DNA from: Beaufortia kweichowensis
Taxonomy: Eukaryota > Chordata > Actinopteri > Cypriniformes > Gastromyzontidae
NCBI GenBank assembly: GCA_019155185.1
Contig: CM032813.1
Coordinates: forward strand, 4,943,001-5,007,000
Direction: 5' to 3'
DNA length: 64,000 nucleotides
How positions within the stretch are numbered: the stretch's first letter is position 1; every line of letters begins with the position of its first letter. The position numbers and the translations under genes are program-made. Below are positions 1 to 13,997 of the stretch, piece after piece. The notes below the pieces were generated by a model, which saw only the letters and a list, made by a program, of their open reading frames with translations, did not search any database and was not told the DNA's origin.

Positions 1-763
1 TTGCATTAGCAGATTTCCTTTTAGCTAAAATCTCATGATTGTCATTTCCTTTATGTCATCTATTATAGAATGTAAATACATTTGGAATATGAGTACATCT
101 CAGATATGTGTGTAATAATGATCGTGATTGGGGAAGTCATGTGAGGGTCAGGCGGTGTTTTGGTTTGTTAAGCTCATGTGAGTGGCCTTTTCAACATGGA
201 AACACCCCAAAAAACATCCTCAACCCCATGTCTCTCACCCCACTGCAGAAACACCCACACGCTGTGTTTATTGCTGACCTGGGGAGTTCCTAAGAGAAGG
301 AGTTCCTCTTTTCAAGGTGATATAGAAGATGAAAATGCAAACGAGCATGACTTTGCTGATATTAGAGGTATTGTGAGAAAGATCCAAACAGGAAGTGGAA
401 TTAAGATGTACTTATTGAGAAAGATTGTGTGCTGAGAGTGCATGCTGTTGCGGTGTGACCAAATCTTATATATGGGTAAATTTATTTAATGGTTACATGC
501 TGGTAAAGTCACATTAGATGCTTTAAGGAGCAGATGCTTAAAAAAGCATTTTTCAGATTTGTAAAAATGTTTTATTTTAAAATGTTTTTTTATTTTTATT
601 TTTAAATTATTTTTAATTTTACTGTATTGTGTACTTATGTAGGAAATATCAATATAAACTATAATATGGTCTTTCCTCTGGGCAATTCCAGTGTTATGAA
701 CATAATATTTTCAGTCAAAACTTGACATAAATTCACACTACATTTTATTAGCAATATATTGAA

Positions 764-870
764 CCATCTGTTTATATTTTACTAAAGCCCTGTTTATAGA
801 TTCAAGACATCAAAAAGTATCCGTCTATGCACAAGTTATTCATTAAAAAATTGAAATATACATATGTTTA
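764..870 (+). repeat. Dispersed repeat, copy A (second copy near 42,570)
   Basis: About 105 bases here resemble 42,569-42,680 on the same strand. Both start with ccatctgtttatatttt, continue with a version of taagccctgttt(a/t)taga, and then share agta/atat-c-gtctat-ca-agtta and gaatatacat blocks with small gaps. The similarity was judged by eye at roughly 70 percent. No terminal inverted repeats were seen, so the family is unassigned. Confidence 0.55.
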
Positions 871-1710
871 GTAGGATTTCTTTAAAGAACATAAAATTGT
901 TATTTTAATTAAATTTGTTTATAATTTAATATAATAATAGTTTCGTTTATAAGGAATATGTTCTGTTATGGTGTTTTCAGAGAATACTGAAAACACCAGC
1001 TTACCCGACTATCATTTAAACTACCAAATATTAAGATCTGAGCTATTAGTATGATAAAAACCTGTGGTGAAAATGTATTTTTCACAGTAAGGTTGGCATC
1101 TGCATGTAATTGCCCAACTTTAATAATCAAGTTAGATTTTAGTATAGGACTTGTACAGCACGTGATGTGGACCAACAGAGAACAGATTTCACCATCACTG
1201 TTATCACATGTTAGTCTGAATTACACGAAAAACCAAACAGCCTACAGTGGGCCATACCGTAAGTTGAGGCCTGGACACATCACAAACTATCCTGTACAAA
1301 GCCAACGGGCGGAAAGCACAAGCCTGTGGCACAGGGCTGTCTATGGAGAAAAGCTTATTGTCCTAGAGGTACAATAAGCAAAGCAGCTCCTATTGAGAGT
1401 GCACTGAAACAGTGTTTAGCCCACAGTGTACATTTCAGTGGTGGAGGGGGGACACACACTGCACGCTTTGTGGTTCACACTCGTCAGTGGACACGGGGTA
1501 GTGGCCAGAGGTTGACTCAGTTCCAGGAGAGGAGAGCTTTGCGATGGGCTGCCTTGCGAATCACACCACAGCTGGACTGATTTACAGCAGACTGGGACCA
1601 ACACGGTGGTATCCGGTATAGAAGCTTGGATGTGGTAGCATGGCTGCATTAGTAACTACTGTAGATCTTTGCCTTTTATTGAAGAAAATGTGAGTGATGT
1701 GAGTGAATTT

Positions 1711-1797
1711 CATGGGTTCGATAAAATGCATAACTTGCATGCACTGTAAGTCATTTTGGATAAAAGCATCTGCATAAATGTAATGTAAATGTAAATA
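1711..1797 (+). repeat. 5'-truncated tRNA-derived SINE, 3' tail
   Basis: The segment has a B-box-like remnant (catgggttcgat). It is followed by the tail common to many teleost SINEs and their partner LINEs: a version of actgtaagtcattttgg, then ataaaagcatctgcataaa, then repeated aatgtaa units. The tRNA-like head is missing, which suggests 5' truncation. A head-containing relative lies at 35,230-35,357 on the opposite strand. Confidence 0.7.
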
Positions 1798-4700
1798 TAT
1801 TGCTCTGTAGTTTTTGCTGTGAGTGTTCTGGCTGGTTAGTGGCCCGAGTATGTTCTACTGGTCCCTAGAACTTCTTTAACATAAGTGCATAGATTTTTTT
1901 TGCATTTTACTTGCATGTAGTATTAAGTTTAAAGGCACAGCCCTGAAAACATACTGACGCTGTTCTGTTTATACACCACCTTCATCTGTGACGTTACAGA
2001 GCTCTCCCACTCCACCCGTCATCAGATGCCAGGCATACACTGCCCCGATAGACACGCATCCAACAGAGCCACAAATCAAAGTGTCCCATTGTCCCAGTAA
2101 CCAATCAAATCATGGCATCTCTACATCAAAGAGAGAAAATAACCTCTCTTTCATTTCATTTGCACAACACAAGGCCATGAAGAGTGTAAAAGTGGGTCAC
2201 AATACTCACACACACAAACACAGCTACATGCTCAAAACTCACATTGTACAATACATCACTGTGCTAGTTTGTCTTTATTAGTTTTTCATAGCAAAGCTGC
2301 TTTTTAAATGTTTGACCTTTTCTGCCACTGTAACAGACAGTGTAACAGAAAATAGGGAAAAATGGAAAAAGGAAATGATGTCATTCGATCTCAAAATTAT
2401 CTGCAAGTGTGCAAAATTAAGAATCACGCGCACGCAATAATTTTAAACTTAAAAAACATTTACACTGACAGAAATTAGCATATGAAGTAACAAATGGTCA
2501 GTTTTGTCTGCATGGAGATAAAACGAACAGTGATGATTTGCTAAGCATGTCCTTTGGTACAGTGTACTGCGACAGACAAATATAAATCAAACCTTAGTGG
2601 CCAGGGGTCTGTTGCCACCTCTACCCATCCTGATTTACCACCCACCCCATCTAGTGATGCAAGCGAAACAAAAATAACACCCATACTTTCTGTTCCTTGT
2701 TTCAGAGACACTCTGTTCCCTCGGGGTAACAGACTACCGGTGTGTAAATTCTAGTCTCTACAGCACACAGTGAACTTTTCATGCTCATGCCAACATGCTC
2801 ATGTTGGGATTAACACCCACCGGGTTGGGCGAGAGAAAAAAGGACAACTCCCAAGCAAAAGAGACAATCTTCTGACTGTGGTGGTGTCTACATACTGTTG
2901 TCACTTCTGTTCCTTACTCTTTTGCTTCAAGATGATCAGAAGTGTCAATTCTCTGAGAAAAGCTAAGAAAAAACCTAAAAGCGAGATAAAATCTTGATTC
3001 TGAATCCGATGCAACTGCTCTCTTTTGACAAACCACCTCTCAGACATGGCAAGAAAAATCAACAAACAAAACAAATTAATAAATCACACAGATCACTACT
3101 GACACAAAATCCAAATAGTCAAAACATTGTTTCCAACCTATGAAAAATACTTGATTAAATAAATAACTAAATAATTAGTATTTGTCCAAACAATTAAAAA
3201 TCAGGGGAGTGTTTTAGAAATTTTCATTGTTTTTGCTATTCTGTTTGTTGCTGCTAGCATTTAATAAGCTGAATACACCTAAGATTCCATGATTTACAGA
3301 AAATATAAAAACTGTCCAAATGAAACCTGGGTCATGTGCAAAGTGGTCATGCCTCTTTGGCTCCTATCAACACATCGATGATCTCACTCCAAGTAAATAA
3401 ATTTCACAGCAACTTCTGCTTCTGTTTTATTTTATTTCTGTTTTATTTAACTATACTCATTTAACTACTGTGTACATACACCACTTCCAGTTTACCAGTA
3501 TTCAGGTGAACAAGGCACCTGACAAAGTTACCAAAATGCATTTTGTGTGAATGCACATGCTTTAAAACAAATGTAGGCATTGCATTTATAAACATGCCAA
3601 TACTGACAAGTTTGCTTTTACTCAAGTCTCAAGTCATTTGCTCAACCTTCGTCCCCGATTAAACTATCCAAAAAGAAAAAACAGCCCAATTATGACCCTA
3701 CTGCAATCGTCTGCATTTACAGGAAATATACAAACGGCCGCATGGATTCCCCAAACAGACAGTCCCAGCTGCGCTAGGACACAAGCTGAATGATGTATTC
3801 TTCTGTATCTCTGTGAGAATCGTCCCACAATTACCTCTTTGTGCAGAAAGTGCTGAAAGTGACCTGGGTGTCCTCGACTCTCTCCTCTCTACATGACTGT
3901 GTGCCCGTCTATGAGTGGGCTGAAAAACTGAAAGAGAAACACAGAGATGACTATTAGTTTGGCCATCATTTGCTCTGTGAGGCAGATGAGTAATATAAAA
4001 AGATGTCCAGCAGGAAGAGTCCCAGTATGACCGGAGTGTAAATGTTGCGGATAGCTTCAGCTGTGTTGTTTGTAACGGTCAAAGTATCAGCACAACAGGT
4101 GCAGAACAGAAATATCTATTAATGTGTATATTTGATATACTGGCCATACTGTCAGATATCTTATTAAAAAAAATTTTTATTTCAAGTATAATGCATTTAT
4201 TGGTATAGATTCACCCCCTAAGTAAAGCTATTCTTCACAATGTTTACATATGCTTATGAAGACACATTAACATATGCTTACATTTTAAAGTTAAAGTTAA
4301 TATAGTTAATGAAAAGTTGACAGATCCCATGCATTGTTTTATCCTACATGCCATATTATAAAATACATGTCGTTGTTGGCCATATAGCACTATATGGGCT
4401 ATCCAGGCCATACCCAAATGTAATCTGTGCCCTGAGGACTTCTGTTATAGACACATTCTCTGTCCCATGCATGCTTGTTCATTAAATATTTGTGCTAATT
4501 GAGTCATGCTTTGCCTACCAGTAAAAGTGCAGTACTCTTAGTTTTGATTAGCACGTTTCAATCCATTCACAGAATTCCACAGATTAACATAGGAATCCAG
4601 TGATTCCATTTTTATAGGCCTGTTTACGTGTCTCTTACACTGCTTTAGACTCATATATACCTTATAGTATATATACTTATAAATACTTTCTGTGTCCATC

Positions 4701-5225
4701 AAATCCAGAACTAGTACAAGTAGACCTAAAAACTGCTCAGAATGGAAACATAACCTATGTTACTGTAAGCCAACAAGGTTCAGAAAGAACCAAATGCAAC
4801 ATTTTACAACCAACAAGAAAAAGCAGATTACATATAAAATATACAATATAACACATCTTGTGTCCATCTTTGGGGACTTTTTTTTAAACATACAGTAACA
4901 AAAACTGTGTCCTCCAACAAACTGAGTATCCATTCATTTTGCGTATGAACAAATTTCTCAGGAAAAATTCACTCGAACTCTGATTTGCAGTTTACAACAA
5001 TCTCCCTTCCCGTGCAAAATCGCCATACCTTATATTATATGCCGTAACAGATGGTCAGTGAATGCGACGATGGCCAACCAATAATCGTCTTGTCCAGTTA
5101 TCCACACATACACACAAACCCTTATGTAAGTCACAGCCTAGTCCAAACCCTGTGGTGCTTTAACAGAATACTGAGTCTTCATGTTGAAGCATCGTTCTTA
5201 TAACGCCACCACCCGTGACCAATAG

Positions 5226-5227
<2 letters not shown>

Positions 5228-5268
<41 letters not shown>

Positions 5269-5273
5269 GAGAG
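5228..5273 (+). repeat. (GA)n microsatellite
   Basis: A GA dinucleotide run of about 46 bases with two GATA interruptions near its right end. It lies in non-coding sequence. Confidence 0.95.
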
Positions 5274-6307
5274 CGATCAAACAGTCACAGGGAAATCCTT
5301 AGTCATGTAGCCTTACAGTAGTCTCCACAACTTGCTGTCTATTACCTCCCCCACTTCCCCTAAATGACCAAAACCTTCCTCTAAACGACCAAGACAAGGG
5401 GATCTCATTGTCCCTGGTCCCGCTCCTTAAGTCCTCTTCCGTCTAATATGAATCTGTAAGTATGGGGGTGTATATGGTGAGTCACTGATTTGAGTTGGTC
5501 AGCAAAACACTCACACGGACACACGTGTTATGTGACCACAAACAGACAGAACTGTAACTTACAGGAACCTTACTTTAATTAAAATTATGCAAGTGCTGTA
5601 CAAAAGCAGCACAGAATGACTATTTTCACAGTTTATTCTAAATCTGAAATCTTTTCTAATACCAGGGTTCACATGTCTTTTAACCAATATAAAGTAACTT
5701 TTCCAGCGGTTCATGATTTCTAGATCAATGTCAAATTAAGAGCCATACAGCGACATGTGACAATGTTTCCTTCTACTTTTTCAATGTGAGTTCTTATATA
5801 TTAAAGGAATTTTTAAAGCATTTCATAATATTTACATTCAGCAAAGCCACAACAAAAATGTCAATGACTTTTTTAGATGAATTACATTGAATCTCCAATT
5901 TTAAAAGCCCTGCTGTGGTCTCTAGAATTTCCAGCATTAGGTGTCCAGCATGGGAACCCTGTGATATGGTCTAAAGATCTCATATGATAATAAAACATTC
6001 AGACACGTATATCACACTTTGGGTGTAACTCAGATGTTTTGGTTTTCCTCTTTTGGGGCTGCGAAACCAGCAGTAAAGTCACATGTGAAGCAAAGACCGT
6101 AAACATGATGGCGTGAGAGCTGATGCTAACAAATGACATAAGCAGGTTGTGATTGTTTATTATACGACAAAGTGAACTTATTATTAATAATTTGCTAATG
6201 CTTGACCATGCACGATATGTGACAAAAGTTGCTCCTTGTTCCTGCACCCCTGGATCGAATCACTGGTGCTTTTGTCATATATAAAAGAGAACAGATTGAC
6301 AATCTGT

Positions 6308-6321
6308 CTCCCCCTAGTGGT
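6308..6321 (-). promoter_or_regulatory. CTCF-like motif (minus orientation)
   Basis: The minus strand reads ccactagggggaga, close to the CTCF core CCACNAGGGGGCGC except at the last positions. The evidence is sequence similarity only. Confidence 0.3.
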
Positions 6322-9111
6322 AATTCAAAGAAGCGTAAAAAAGGACTGTATAAGCAGTTCATATATTCAGTGAAATAGACAAATGCATGTGAAGACACTC
6401 ATGCACCTCAAACTCAAATACAAAGACTCATTTTATCACAAGATGTGGTCCCACAGACCATGCTGACATTTTCAAGGTTGACAGGAGACAAACAGATTCA
6501 TGGAGGTCTGATTTAAGAGGAAGCGAGATGTTGCTTACAAGAAATAAGTATTGCGAGATGTCTGAATAATCCCCACCCAGGCTTTAGATCATGTGCACAT
6601 GTAAAAACAACTTGATTTCTGCATTATGGAAATGTGTTTCATTTACACAAATGCCAAGACTTTATTTTGGCATACTATACTATATTTATATTACTGGTGT
6701 GCTCTTCCAATTTGGATGTCCTTTATCTGTATTTGTTGATCATTTTCCAGTGCTACAGTAGAGGATGTATACGACAATCAAAAAAGGTTGGTTATAGATC
6801 ACGGATTAAGATGCCCACAAAACCAATTTGCCAGATTTAGGCAGAACTTCTGTGGCCATTTACGGAAGTTTAAAGATTTTGTTTTGATGGCAAGCTGAGT
6901 GAAACTGTAGCCTACAGACCTTTGAGTAAATGTCATGATGCCTTAAAAAATAACAGGCATATTGTTATTATAATAAAATTAAATCTACCGTCACAACATA
7001 TAGAAACATTAAAAACCTTGGCAGAGATTAAATCTTACACTTTCTGCACAGACACCATTATTGTTTCAGGACTGACTGGCCAACAATCAAAATTGCACAT
7101 TTTAATTGCAGTCACCCAAACAAATTCACATCAATGTTGCCATGTTGATCTGCTTAAACAAACAGATTCATGTTGAAAGCACCCACAGAGCCACAGTGTT
7201 TACACTCTTCACAGATACAGTATATACCTCTGCATGTTAACCTGGGATAAGAGAAGCGTTTTTACATAAATAAATGCACAAAGAACCTTTATGCTTTTCT
7301 GTGTGTAAAATTTTTTGTGCTGAGGCGCATTATGGGTAATAAAAGGCTGACCACCATGCATTTCTATTCAGGCAGTGTGACCTCTGCGGAGCACTCAAAC
7401 CACCAGTGACCTTTCCTCCAAAGAGACCTTACTGGGGGGCTTTTGAAACGATACAAGCAAAACACAAGAGTTACGCAGATGCAAATTGTAGCAAAAACAG
7501 GATTTCAGCTGCCTGTTGACATTCACTTTGTGAGACAAGCGAACCTTTGTGCGCATATACACTGAGGCGGTTTAATAAACTAAAAACAGACAACAATGTA
7601 TTTACAGTATTATTTTGGTACAGAAAGGGAGAGGCATAGACAAAACTGTTTTTCATTGGCTGGAACAGCTGCGGGCTATCGCAATGCCCGGCTCCCGTGT
7701 AGGAGTTCATGTTTATGACCAAGGACCTGTTGTGTTTCTGACAATAGCCTTTGGAAAGAAGGCATGCAAAGGATATTTCTAGGCTCTGACTATATGTCTA
7801 AACCAGCTGGTTTGGCTTTTTTATTATTTTTTACCTTAGCTTTTCTGGTCACAAGTTACTCTGACATTTTGCAATATTATTGAAGCGACAGAGGGGAATC
7901 CCAAAGTTACATACGAGCTAAAAAAGCATGTTTGGGTAGTAAGGGGAACTAGAATAGAAAAAAAACAGGCTCACCAGCATTCCTTAATTTGTCAGCAAGA
8001 ACTTTGACAAGGAGGTTAATAGAAACTCGCAAATGTTACATTGCAGGAGTTCACTTCTATTCATTCTACCTCCATTTTTGGCTGCCCCACTCAAACTGCG
8101 AAGAGGACCAGTGCTGTTTATTTAGGGCAGCTACGCCAGCCTTTGGCCTATCTGGCGTGCGTGTCGAGAGAGATGGGTTGAGTAAGAGAGATGACATGCT
8201 TGGGGCCCTTAGTCAGAGTTTAAAGAAAGGAACTGTGTCCGCGTTTAGCTCTGTGAGATTTTAAGGGTGACTGAACCATTGCACATGCTAGGTTTGAGCT
8301 TGTTATGAAAGACGGGTGATGAACACAAACAAAAGTTTGTATTTGTTCTTACTGTGAGGGTGGTTCTTAACTATTTTGCTTCAGGACTTTGGGACATCAA
8401 ATGGTGACCAAAACGGTTTTAACCTCAACTGTTTATATAAAATATACGAAAATGTCTTTGAAATAAAAATATTAATATGAATAAAATTAACATAATAATA
8501 CTAATACTAATAAAAATAACAAAAAAATCAGCTGAAACAAAAAATATGGATACAGACACCTGAAAGTTCTGTAAAAGTGCTATTTTTAAGAGACTGGTCT
8601 CCACAGGGTCCAGGTACAATATCTGGCCCTGTGCCTCCAACACCATTCTGCACAGTTTGACCTTCACGTCCCCGGCACACTGTGTACACCACAGTCCTGT
8701 GTGTTTTAATCCTCCCATGTACTGTACACTGTATTCATGTTTGATTTGTATATTTTAAAGACTCTCCAATGAGTGTTGTCACTGATCATACTGTATTCTT
8801 ACTCCCTGCTAATGCATACAGTGCAGATGAGACTGAAACAGGATATTACGCTCCTGTATACATTAGAACAGGACGGCCTGGTTCTGCCTGGAGTCATGAA
8901 TTTGGTGCCTACATTATCAGTAAAGAATATTCCTTATGTAATTTGCTTCACAACTACTTTAAACGACATAATACATATAACCAGGTTTTGTTGTAGTACT
9001 TTTAGAGGATTACAGGACTCAACCATTTTTTTGCTGGCCCAGTCAAGAAAGTAGTTTATATGATAAAATTAATATATCCTTATTGTTGAGCCTCGAGTCT
9101 ACTGTAAAAGC

Positions 9112-9560
9112 TTAAAGGAGTAGTTTACCTAAACATGAAAACTGTTCACTTCTTCACTCTTTACTTTATAATTTACTTACCCTTATGCTATTCCAGATGT
9201 ATTTGACTTTTTTCAGTTGAAGACAAAAAAATAATGTTATATTTAAATGCTGTCATATTATCTTATGATATGGGATTTAAAATGGTGACGCTCCAAAAAT
9301 CACATACATCCACTATTAAAATAATTAAAAATGTATGGAAAAAAGTGAAACAATACATTTGGGAGAAGTCATTGGTTGTCTCGTGATGAAAAAGATTTAT
9401 ATATTTGAATTTTTGCCAAATAAGCTCAAATTGTTTTCTCTTACAAACATATTGATTCGCTTCAGAAGACCTTTAATAACCCACTGGAGTCATTTGAAGC
9501 ATTAAAATAGTCAAATTATTTGTTTGGTTTAACTGCAGAAGTCACACATCTGGGCTAGCA
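9112..9560 (+). repeat. Degenerate interspersed element(s) of cyprinid type
   Basis: The block opens with ttaaaggagtagtttacct, which matches the end of the inverted-repeat element at 21,022-21,290, and continues with a decayed version of that element's interior. From about 9,280 it changes to another familiar cyprinid repeat, with gctccaaaaatcacatacat and then attgattcgcttcagaagac and acccactggagtc. It may be one composite insertion or two nested ones. The right boundary is approximate. Confidence 0.6.
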
Positions 9561-12345
9561 TGATGATGCTGAGAGAATTTTCAGTGGGTCCAGCTTGCAG
9601 AATCACTTGGATACAAAGCAGAGAACTGTATCCGTTCACCATTCTCCAGCTTTCTTAGTGAGTAATAACTCATTCATTGTTAAGGACAGCTGTTGCATTA
9701 CATGCCCCACTGCTCTCTCTCTCCACGCTTCATCAACTTTAGTATCGCCTAAGAGCAGCATTGTGAAAACAACCAGAGAGGAACACAATTTGGTTTCACA
9801 TTTACGGGAAAGGGTTGCATCTACACAGCAGTCTTTTGATGCATGATTTGGTGTGAAATCTGGCTTATTAACAAACATGTAAGTCATCCTTAAATTGCTG
9901 TTTTAAGTGACGGTCTGGACACAAAATAGCTTTCATTAACGAACCACTCGAGCATTGTAAATTTGAACTACACTGAAAACATTTTTATAATGTTACAATT
10001 TTTTATTTACAGATATAGTAATTTGGAGGACTTGATAACGTGTAAACCATCATACTGTTTCATTAATATCTCAATAAGCAACTCATTTTCAGCAATGAAG
10101 AAGGGGTCAAATCTAGAATTAACCCAAGTGTAGTTTATGTTCAACTAAATCTTAATAGGGCAGCCGTCTCAATGACATTGTAATGGAAATGAACCCAAGG
10201 CAAACTGAATACCAATGCACAGCAGCAAATGCAGTTATTATTGTCCTCACAGATGAGAGTTTGTGTGAGTGACGAGAGGTGAGTGTTCTGGAGTAACCTT
10301 TTATCAGCAACACTGTCCTTCCGCCTGAATTTATCTGATTCAAGTCACTCAACTGTATCAAAACAAACACATAAACGTCGCCCAGTGCCCTGCCACGCAC
10401 TGGGCAAACGCTTCGCCGCGTGTGATGGACAGTTCTGCAGTGCCACACCTGTGACATGACCGTGCAATTATCTCCTACCATCAATAAGGACAGATAAACC
10501 TGTCAGCTTTACGCAGCATATCTGATCTGAACTCCAGGCGAACTTGATTTTCTGGCAGGTCAGAGATTTTGTCCTTCAGATGACTGAGTGGAAGAATATA
10601 ATATCTACAGACTGTCTGAGGGAGCAGTGGAGGCAAGGTTTTGATAGTTTCAATGAATAATGACCGATGCAATTCAATAGGAAGCAAGAGCTAAAGGCTG
10701 TAATTTCTGCTTCTGTGAACATTCCACTACAAGAGAAAGCAAAGTGAAGAAAGAGACACAATTATCAAAAAACAATGACATAATGACACCTTATATCTTA
10801 CTTAAGTGTTTCTAATTTTTCTTGTGAACATTTGTGTACGATATCAAAAGGGAAAAACCCACAACAATAAACAAACAAGGGATTAACTTGATACTATCAT
10901 TTTTCATTGAGCCAAAAACCTCTTTGAATTGTTTATTTCCTTGCTTGACTAAATCTGAATACAAGACAACACAGTTGCTTCACAGGCGGCAATTTGTTTC
11001 TGCCCGTGAGTGCTCATTCTCAGAAACTCACCCCACCTGCCATGCACACATAAAGAAACACAGACCTGATGACACTTTATAATCAAAACTGATGATAAAT
11101 GAGAAGCGTGCTTGTACTAACACATTTACATCTGTAAATTTTGATGGGCATATATGACTGGTTTTTATTTGATACTTAAGATGACAACACTACCAGTGCA
11201 TCACTGTCACGCTTTCACCAGGTTACTCACAAAATAATCATGACACTGTGGTGATAGAGATAGATACTCTGCTGAGAAACACAATACGAATCCTAATAGT
11301 TTCCATTACAGATACCACTATGAAGCATCAGCAGTGTACTATTAAACCAAAAAACTATTTCGTTTTGTGTTTTGGGCCTTAATCCAGTAGATATTCAGAT
11401 AACACCCCACTGATCATTTCCAACATTACCAGTAGAGACCCAAATACAATTACAGTTTCCATTAAAACCAATGCAATTCCAATTATAACCATTAAATCCA
11501 TTTACACATTTAGTTTTCCAGCAGATATGATGCAATAATGGACGACTGTGAATTACACGCCCATTACTTCCCCATAGTGCAGCACAATGCCATTTACTCT
11601 CTGACATGCATCACTATACACAGCTATACTGAAGTTGTCAAGGCCACTGTTAGAAGGTGTATCCACAGGCCTTGCTTTTGCTGACTATAAATAACTACCG
11701 CGCTATATTTGTACATTATGTGTAAATGGCATACACTTTCCAAGGGGCCAAACTGGCAGAGGGTTGCGCAGCTCTTAGCTTTCCAGCAACGTTTGCATTA
11801 CATACGACATATAGCAAACGCTGTTCAAACATGCATACATATTTAGAGTTTATGCATATCGGGTATCAGTAATCAAGCATATGGCTGTGTGCCAGGGACA
11901 CGAAGTTACTGCGCCAACCAGCATTAAAGCGCGTACAGTACAAACTGCAATGTGTTTATACATGAAATAAATACAAGCTGACGTCGTAAACGGCATATAA
12001 TACTAATTAATATATAGTAGCCTAATATAGTCGATAACAGAATACATATATAAAGATGTCAAGCAGCATAGCTACCAAACTTGACAATGCATAAAAATGT
12101 CATAACATAATTCAATCTAATTACAGTTTACTTCAGTGAGTCGCTTCAATAACTTTTTAAAAGTACTATACACACTTTAAAACAACAAACATCTACATAT
12201 GTCACTTCTGCATTATACTAACTATATAAATAAAAATACATATTTATATATTGTCGTAATAGAATTAGCTGGACATTAATGCAACTCAAGCAGGGTCGGA
12301 CTTTTTTAGTTAGAAGAGTTTAGCGCAATGGTGTATATCACTTAC

Positions 12346-12600
12346 CCGCTGAAGGTCAGAAAGTACAAAGTTAGGACCTAGTTTGTGAATTTGCAGCTCG
12401 ATACAGTTGCTTAGTATTAGAAACCGGTATCGGTTCCTTCTCGCTTGGTGTGGAAGCGAAACTGCAAAAGAGTCCCTTTACAACTTCTGGATAATTTCAG
12501 CAGAGCTCACTCACACCCCGCTGTGTGATGTTGCGTTTGTTTTCTCAGTGCGCTTCTCTGCTGTGATGTGACAGGGCTCTGCCACAGTCCAGTCCTCGTC
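12346..12600 (-). other. Non-coding first exon of an unidentified minus-strand gene
   Basis: Read on the minus strand, the sequence ending ...ccttcagcgg is followed by gtaagtga, a near-consensus splice donor (gt at 12,344-12,345). The segment is richer in CpG than its surroundings, has no long open frame, and lies directly downstream of promoter-type motifs at 12,631-12,669. This is the usual picture of a 5' UTR first exon. The right boundary, where transcription starts, is approximate. The next exon was not found in the window, so the gene is not identified. In human, the genes next to TMEM183A include CYB5R1 and ADIPOR1, but no sequence here supports either. Confidence 0.5.
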
Positions 12601-12650
12601 ACCTGTATACACTTGTGACAGTCGCCTCAACCAATCGCAGCGATCAAGGT

Positions 12651-12669
12651 GCATTATGGGAAATGTAGT
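12651..12669 (-). promoter_or_regulatory. ZNF143/STAF-type promoter motif
   Basis: The minus strand reads actacatttcccataatgc, which fits the known SBS (ZNF143/STAF) motif ACTACAATTCCCANNATGC with one changed base. A CCAAT pentamer (plus strand, 12,631-12,635) lies 20 bases away. Both are typical of housekeeping vertebrate promoters and support transcription leftwards into the first exon at 12,346-12,600. Confidence 0.6.
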
Positions 12670-12671
12670 TT

Positions 12672-13009
12672 GTGCCCTAGACGTTGTGCTTTTTTTCTAA
12701 ATTGTTGGCCGTAAAGAAAAGTCCAGTGTTATAAAGGTATGCTGTCTTGTTGCTATGATTACATAGTCTAGATCAAACTTAAAATTTTAATATGGCAAAT
12801 ATAATGAACCTTTAGTGACAAACCCCTTTCTATAGTATCCGCCCTTCCATAAAATGTATGTATAAAACATTTAAATTGTACATTTAAACTGTTAGATAAA
12901 TAATATGATGATATGAAAATTAATTTATTACAATTCATTTCAGTGCTGGTATTCGAAGTTGTTTAATTTCGGCCACTGGGTGTCAGTAATGAACAAATGA
13001 AAGTTTTCC
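12672..13009. other. Intergenic, no recognised feature
   Basis: This short AT-rich stretch lies between the promoter of the left-hand minus-strand gene and the inferred 3' end of tmem183a. No coding frame, repeat or convincing motif was seen. Confidence 0.5.
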
Positions 13010-13997
13010 ACAAACAGAAACATTCAGGTGTTTATTTATTCAACTGATACCGGTGCTTTCTGATATGACTTTACTAAAAAAGGCAAAACACAAATTAAAA
13101 GAAACAATTCACAAATTCTGGATTAGACAGTAAAAAGCAAATAATTTTTGTTTCATTTACAGGCTAAATAACCAATTTTGTTGATTACAAGTAATTATTT
13201 GAACTTTAAAATCCACAACATGCAGAAACCTGCAATTTAACTAGACAAGCATGCATGGTTAAGAGTCAGAAATGGCCTAATCAAAGCACTGAATGCACAA
13301 ACTGTTCACCCATTCATTCCTAAATCTAACACCAAGCTAAATGCTATTTAAAATGATTTACTTTACATGACATAATGCCAGACTACTGCATTTACATCCT
13401 TCTTACAAACAGAATTAAAATGACATTCATTATTAGAATCTCTAGAATGAGCTCAGTAAAAAGCCTGGCTCTTATTTCACATAAGTGACATGTTTAGTGA
13501 TTTTCTAATTCCTCTCAAGGGCAAGCAGAACATGCCCCTTAATGCAACTAACTACAGCCATAACACACTAAACAGTCTTATAGTGTGGCAAGTGCCAATG
13601 TTACATAGTGAGACTGGTCTCAAATCAAGATCTGATTAAGAGAAAAGTACTTTAGACTTTACACAAGATGCAATGTTTAATTCAGTAAACACATTTTTTT
13701 TTCCGCTACCATACCATTTAATGTACCATACATGGGGGTAGGTCGCTCTGACAACAAAACTTTCAATGAGCCAAAAACTACTGTTAGACTGTAAAACGTG
13801 ACAACTACACATCATCTAGAATAGAGTTCAGACTTCTCTTGCAGCTTTTTAAAAAACTATGATACCAATGTGTAAAATTGAGGGAACAGAAAAATACTGC
13901 TGCCAAAGGATTAAGCTCTTTCAGGACATTCTGATGCGTTAAAACAAGACTTAACAGTCATCTGCAATATGTTTTGTGACTGACAGAGCTGATCAGT
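13010..13997 (-). other. tmem183a: tmem183a 3' UTR (inferred)
   Basis: This lies directly downstream of the tmem183a stop codon on the minus strand. It has no coding frame and no recognised repeat. The minus strand carries overlapping AATAAA polyadenylation signals (plus-strand tttatttatt at 13,031-13,040), giving an estimated cleavage point near 13,010-13,020. The 3' boundary is an inference. Confidence 0.5.

Larger units (their letters stand above)
1..12345 (-). other. Non-coding block, probably intron(s) of an unidentified minus-strand gene
   Basis: No coding exon could be supported here on either strand. The open frames are short, lack domain-like composition and are not bounded by convincing splice sites with matching phase. 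A CpG-containing promoter and a good minus-strand splice donor lie just to the right, at 12,344-12,346, so the simplest reading is that this is the first intron or introns of a gene continuing to the left of the window. It contains a SINE tail, a GA microsatellite, a degenerate interspersed element and one copy of a dispersed repeat, listed separately. Stretches at 2,000-5,200, 5,500-9,100 and 9,600-12,300 otherwise show nothing I recognise. The gene's identity is unknown. Confidence 0.45.

Noticed and set aside
7971..8040. Minus-strand exon-like piece (…INLLVKVLADKLRNA) before a gtgagc donor
   Set aside because: The piece is very short, has a poor acceptor and no matching neighbour exon, so it is most likely chance.
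8769..9054. Two overlapping frames with a protein-like composition (…ETETGYYAPVYIRTGRPGSA…)
   Set aside because: I do not recognise the product, splice boundaries are lacking, and overlapping frames of similar length suggest chance. A homology search would settle it.
10152..10770. Minus-strand open frames in a non-repetitive stretch
   Set aside because: No domain, splice or start support was seen. It may be conserved non-coding DNA, but that cannot be judged from one sequence.
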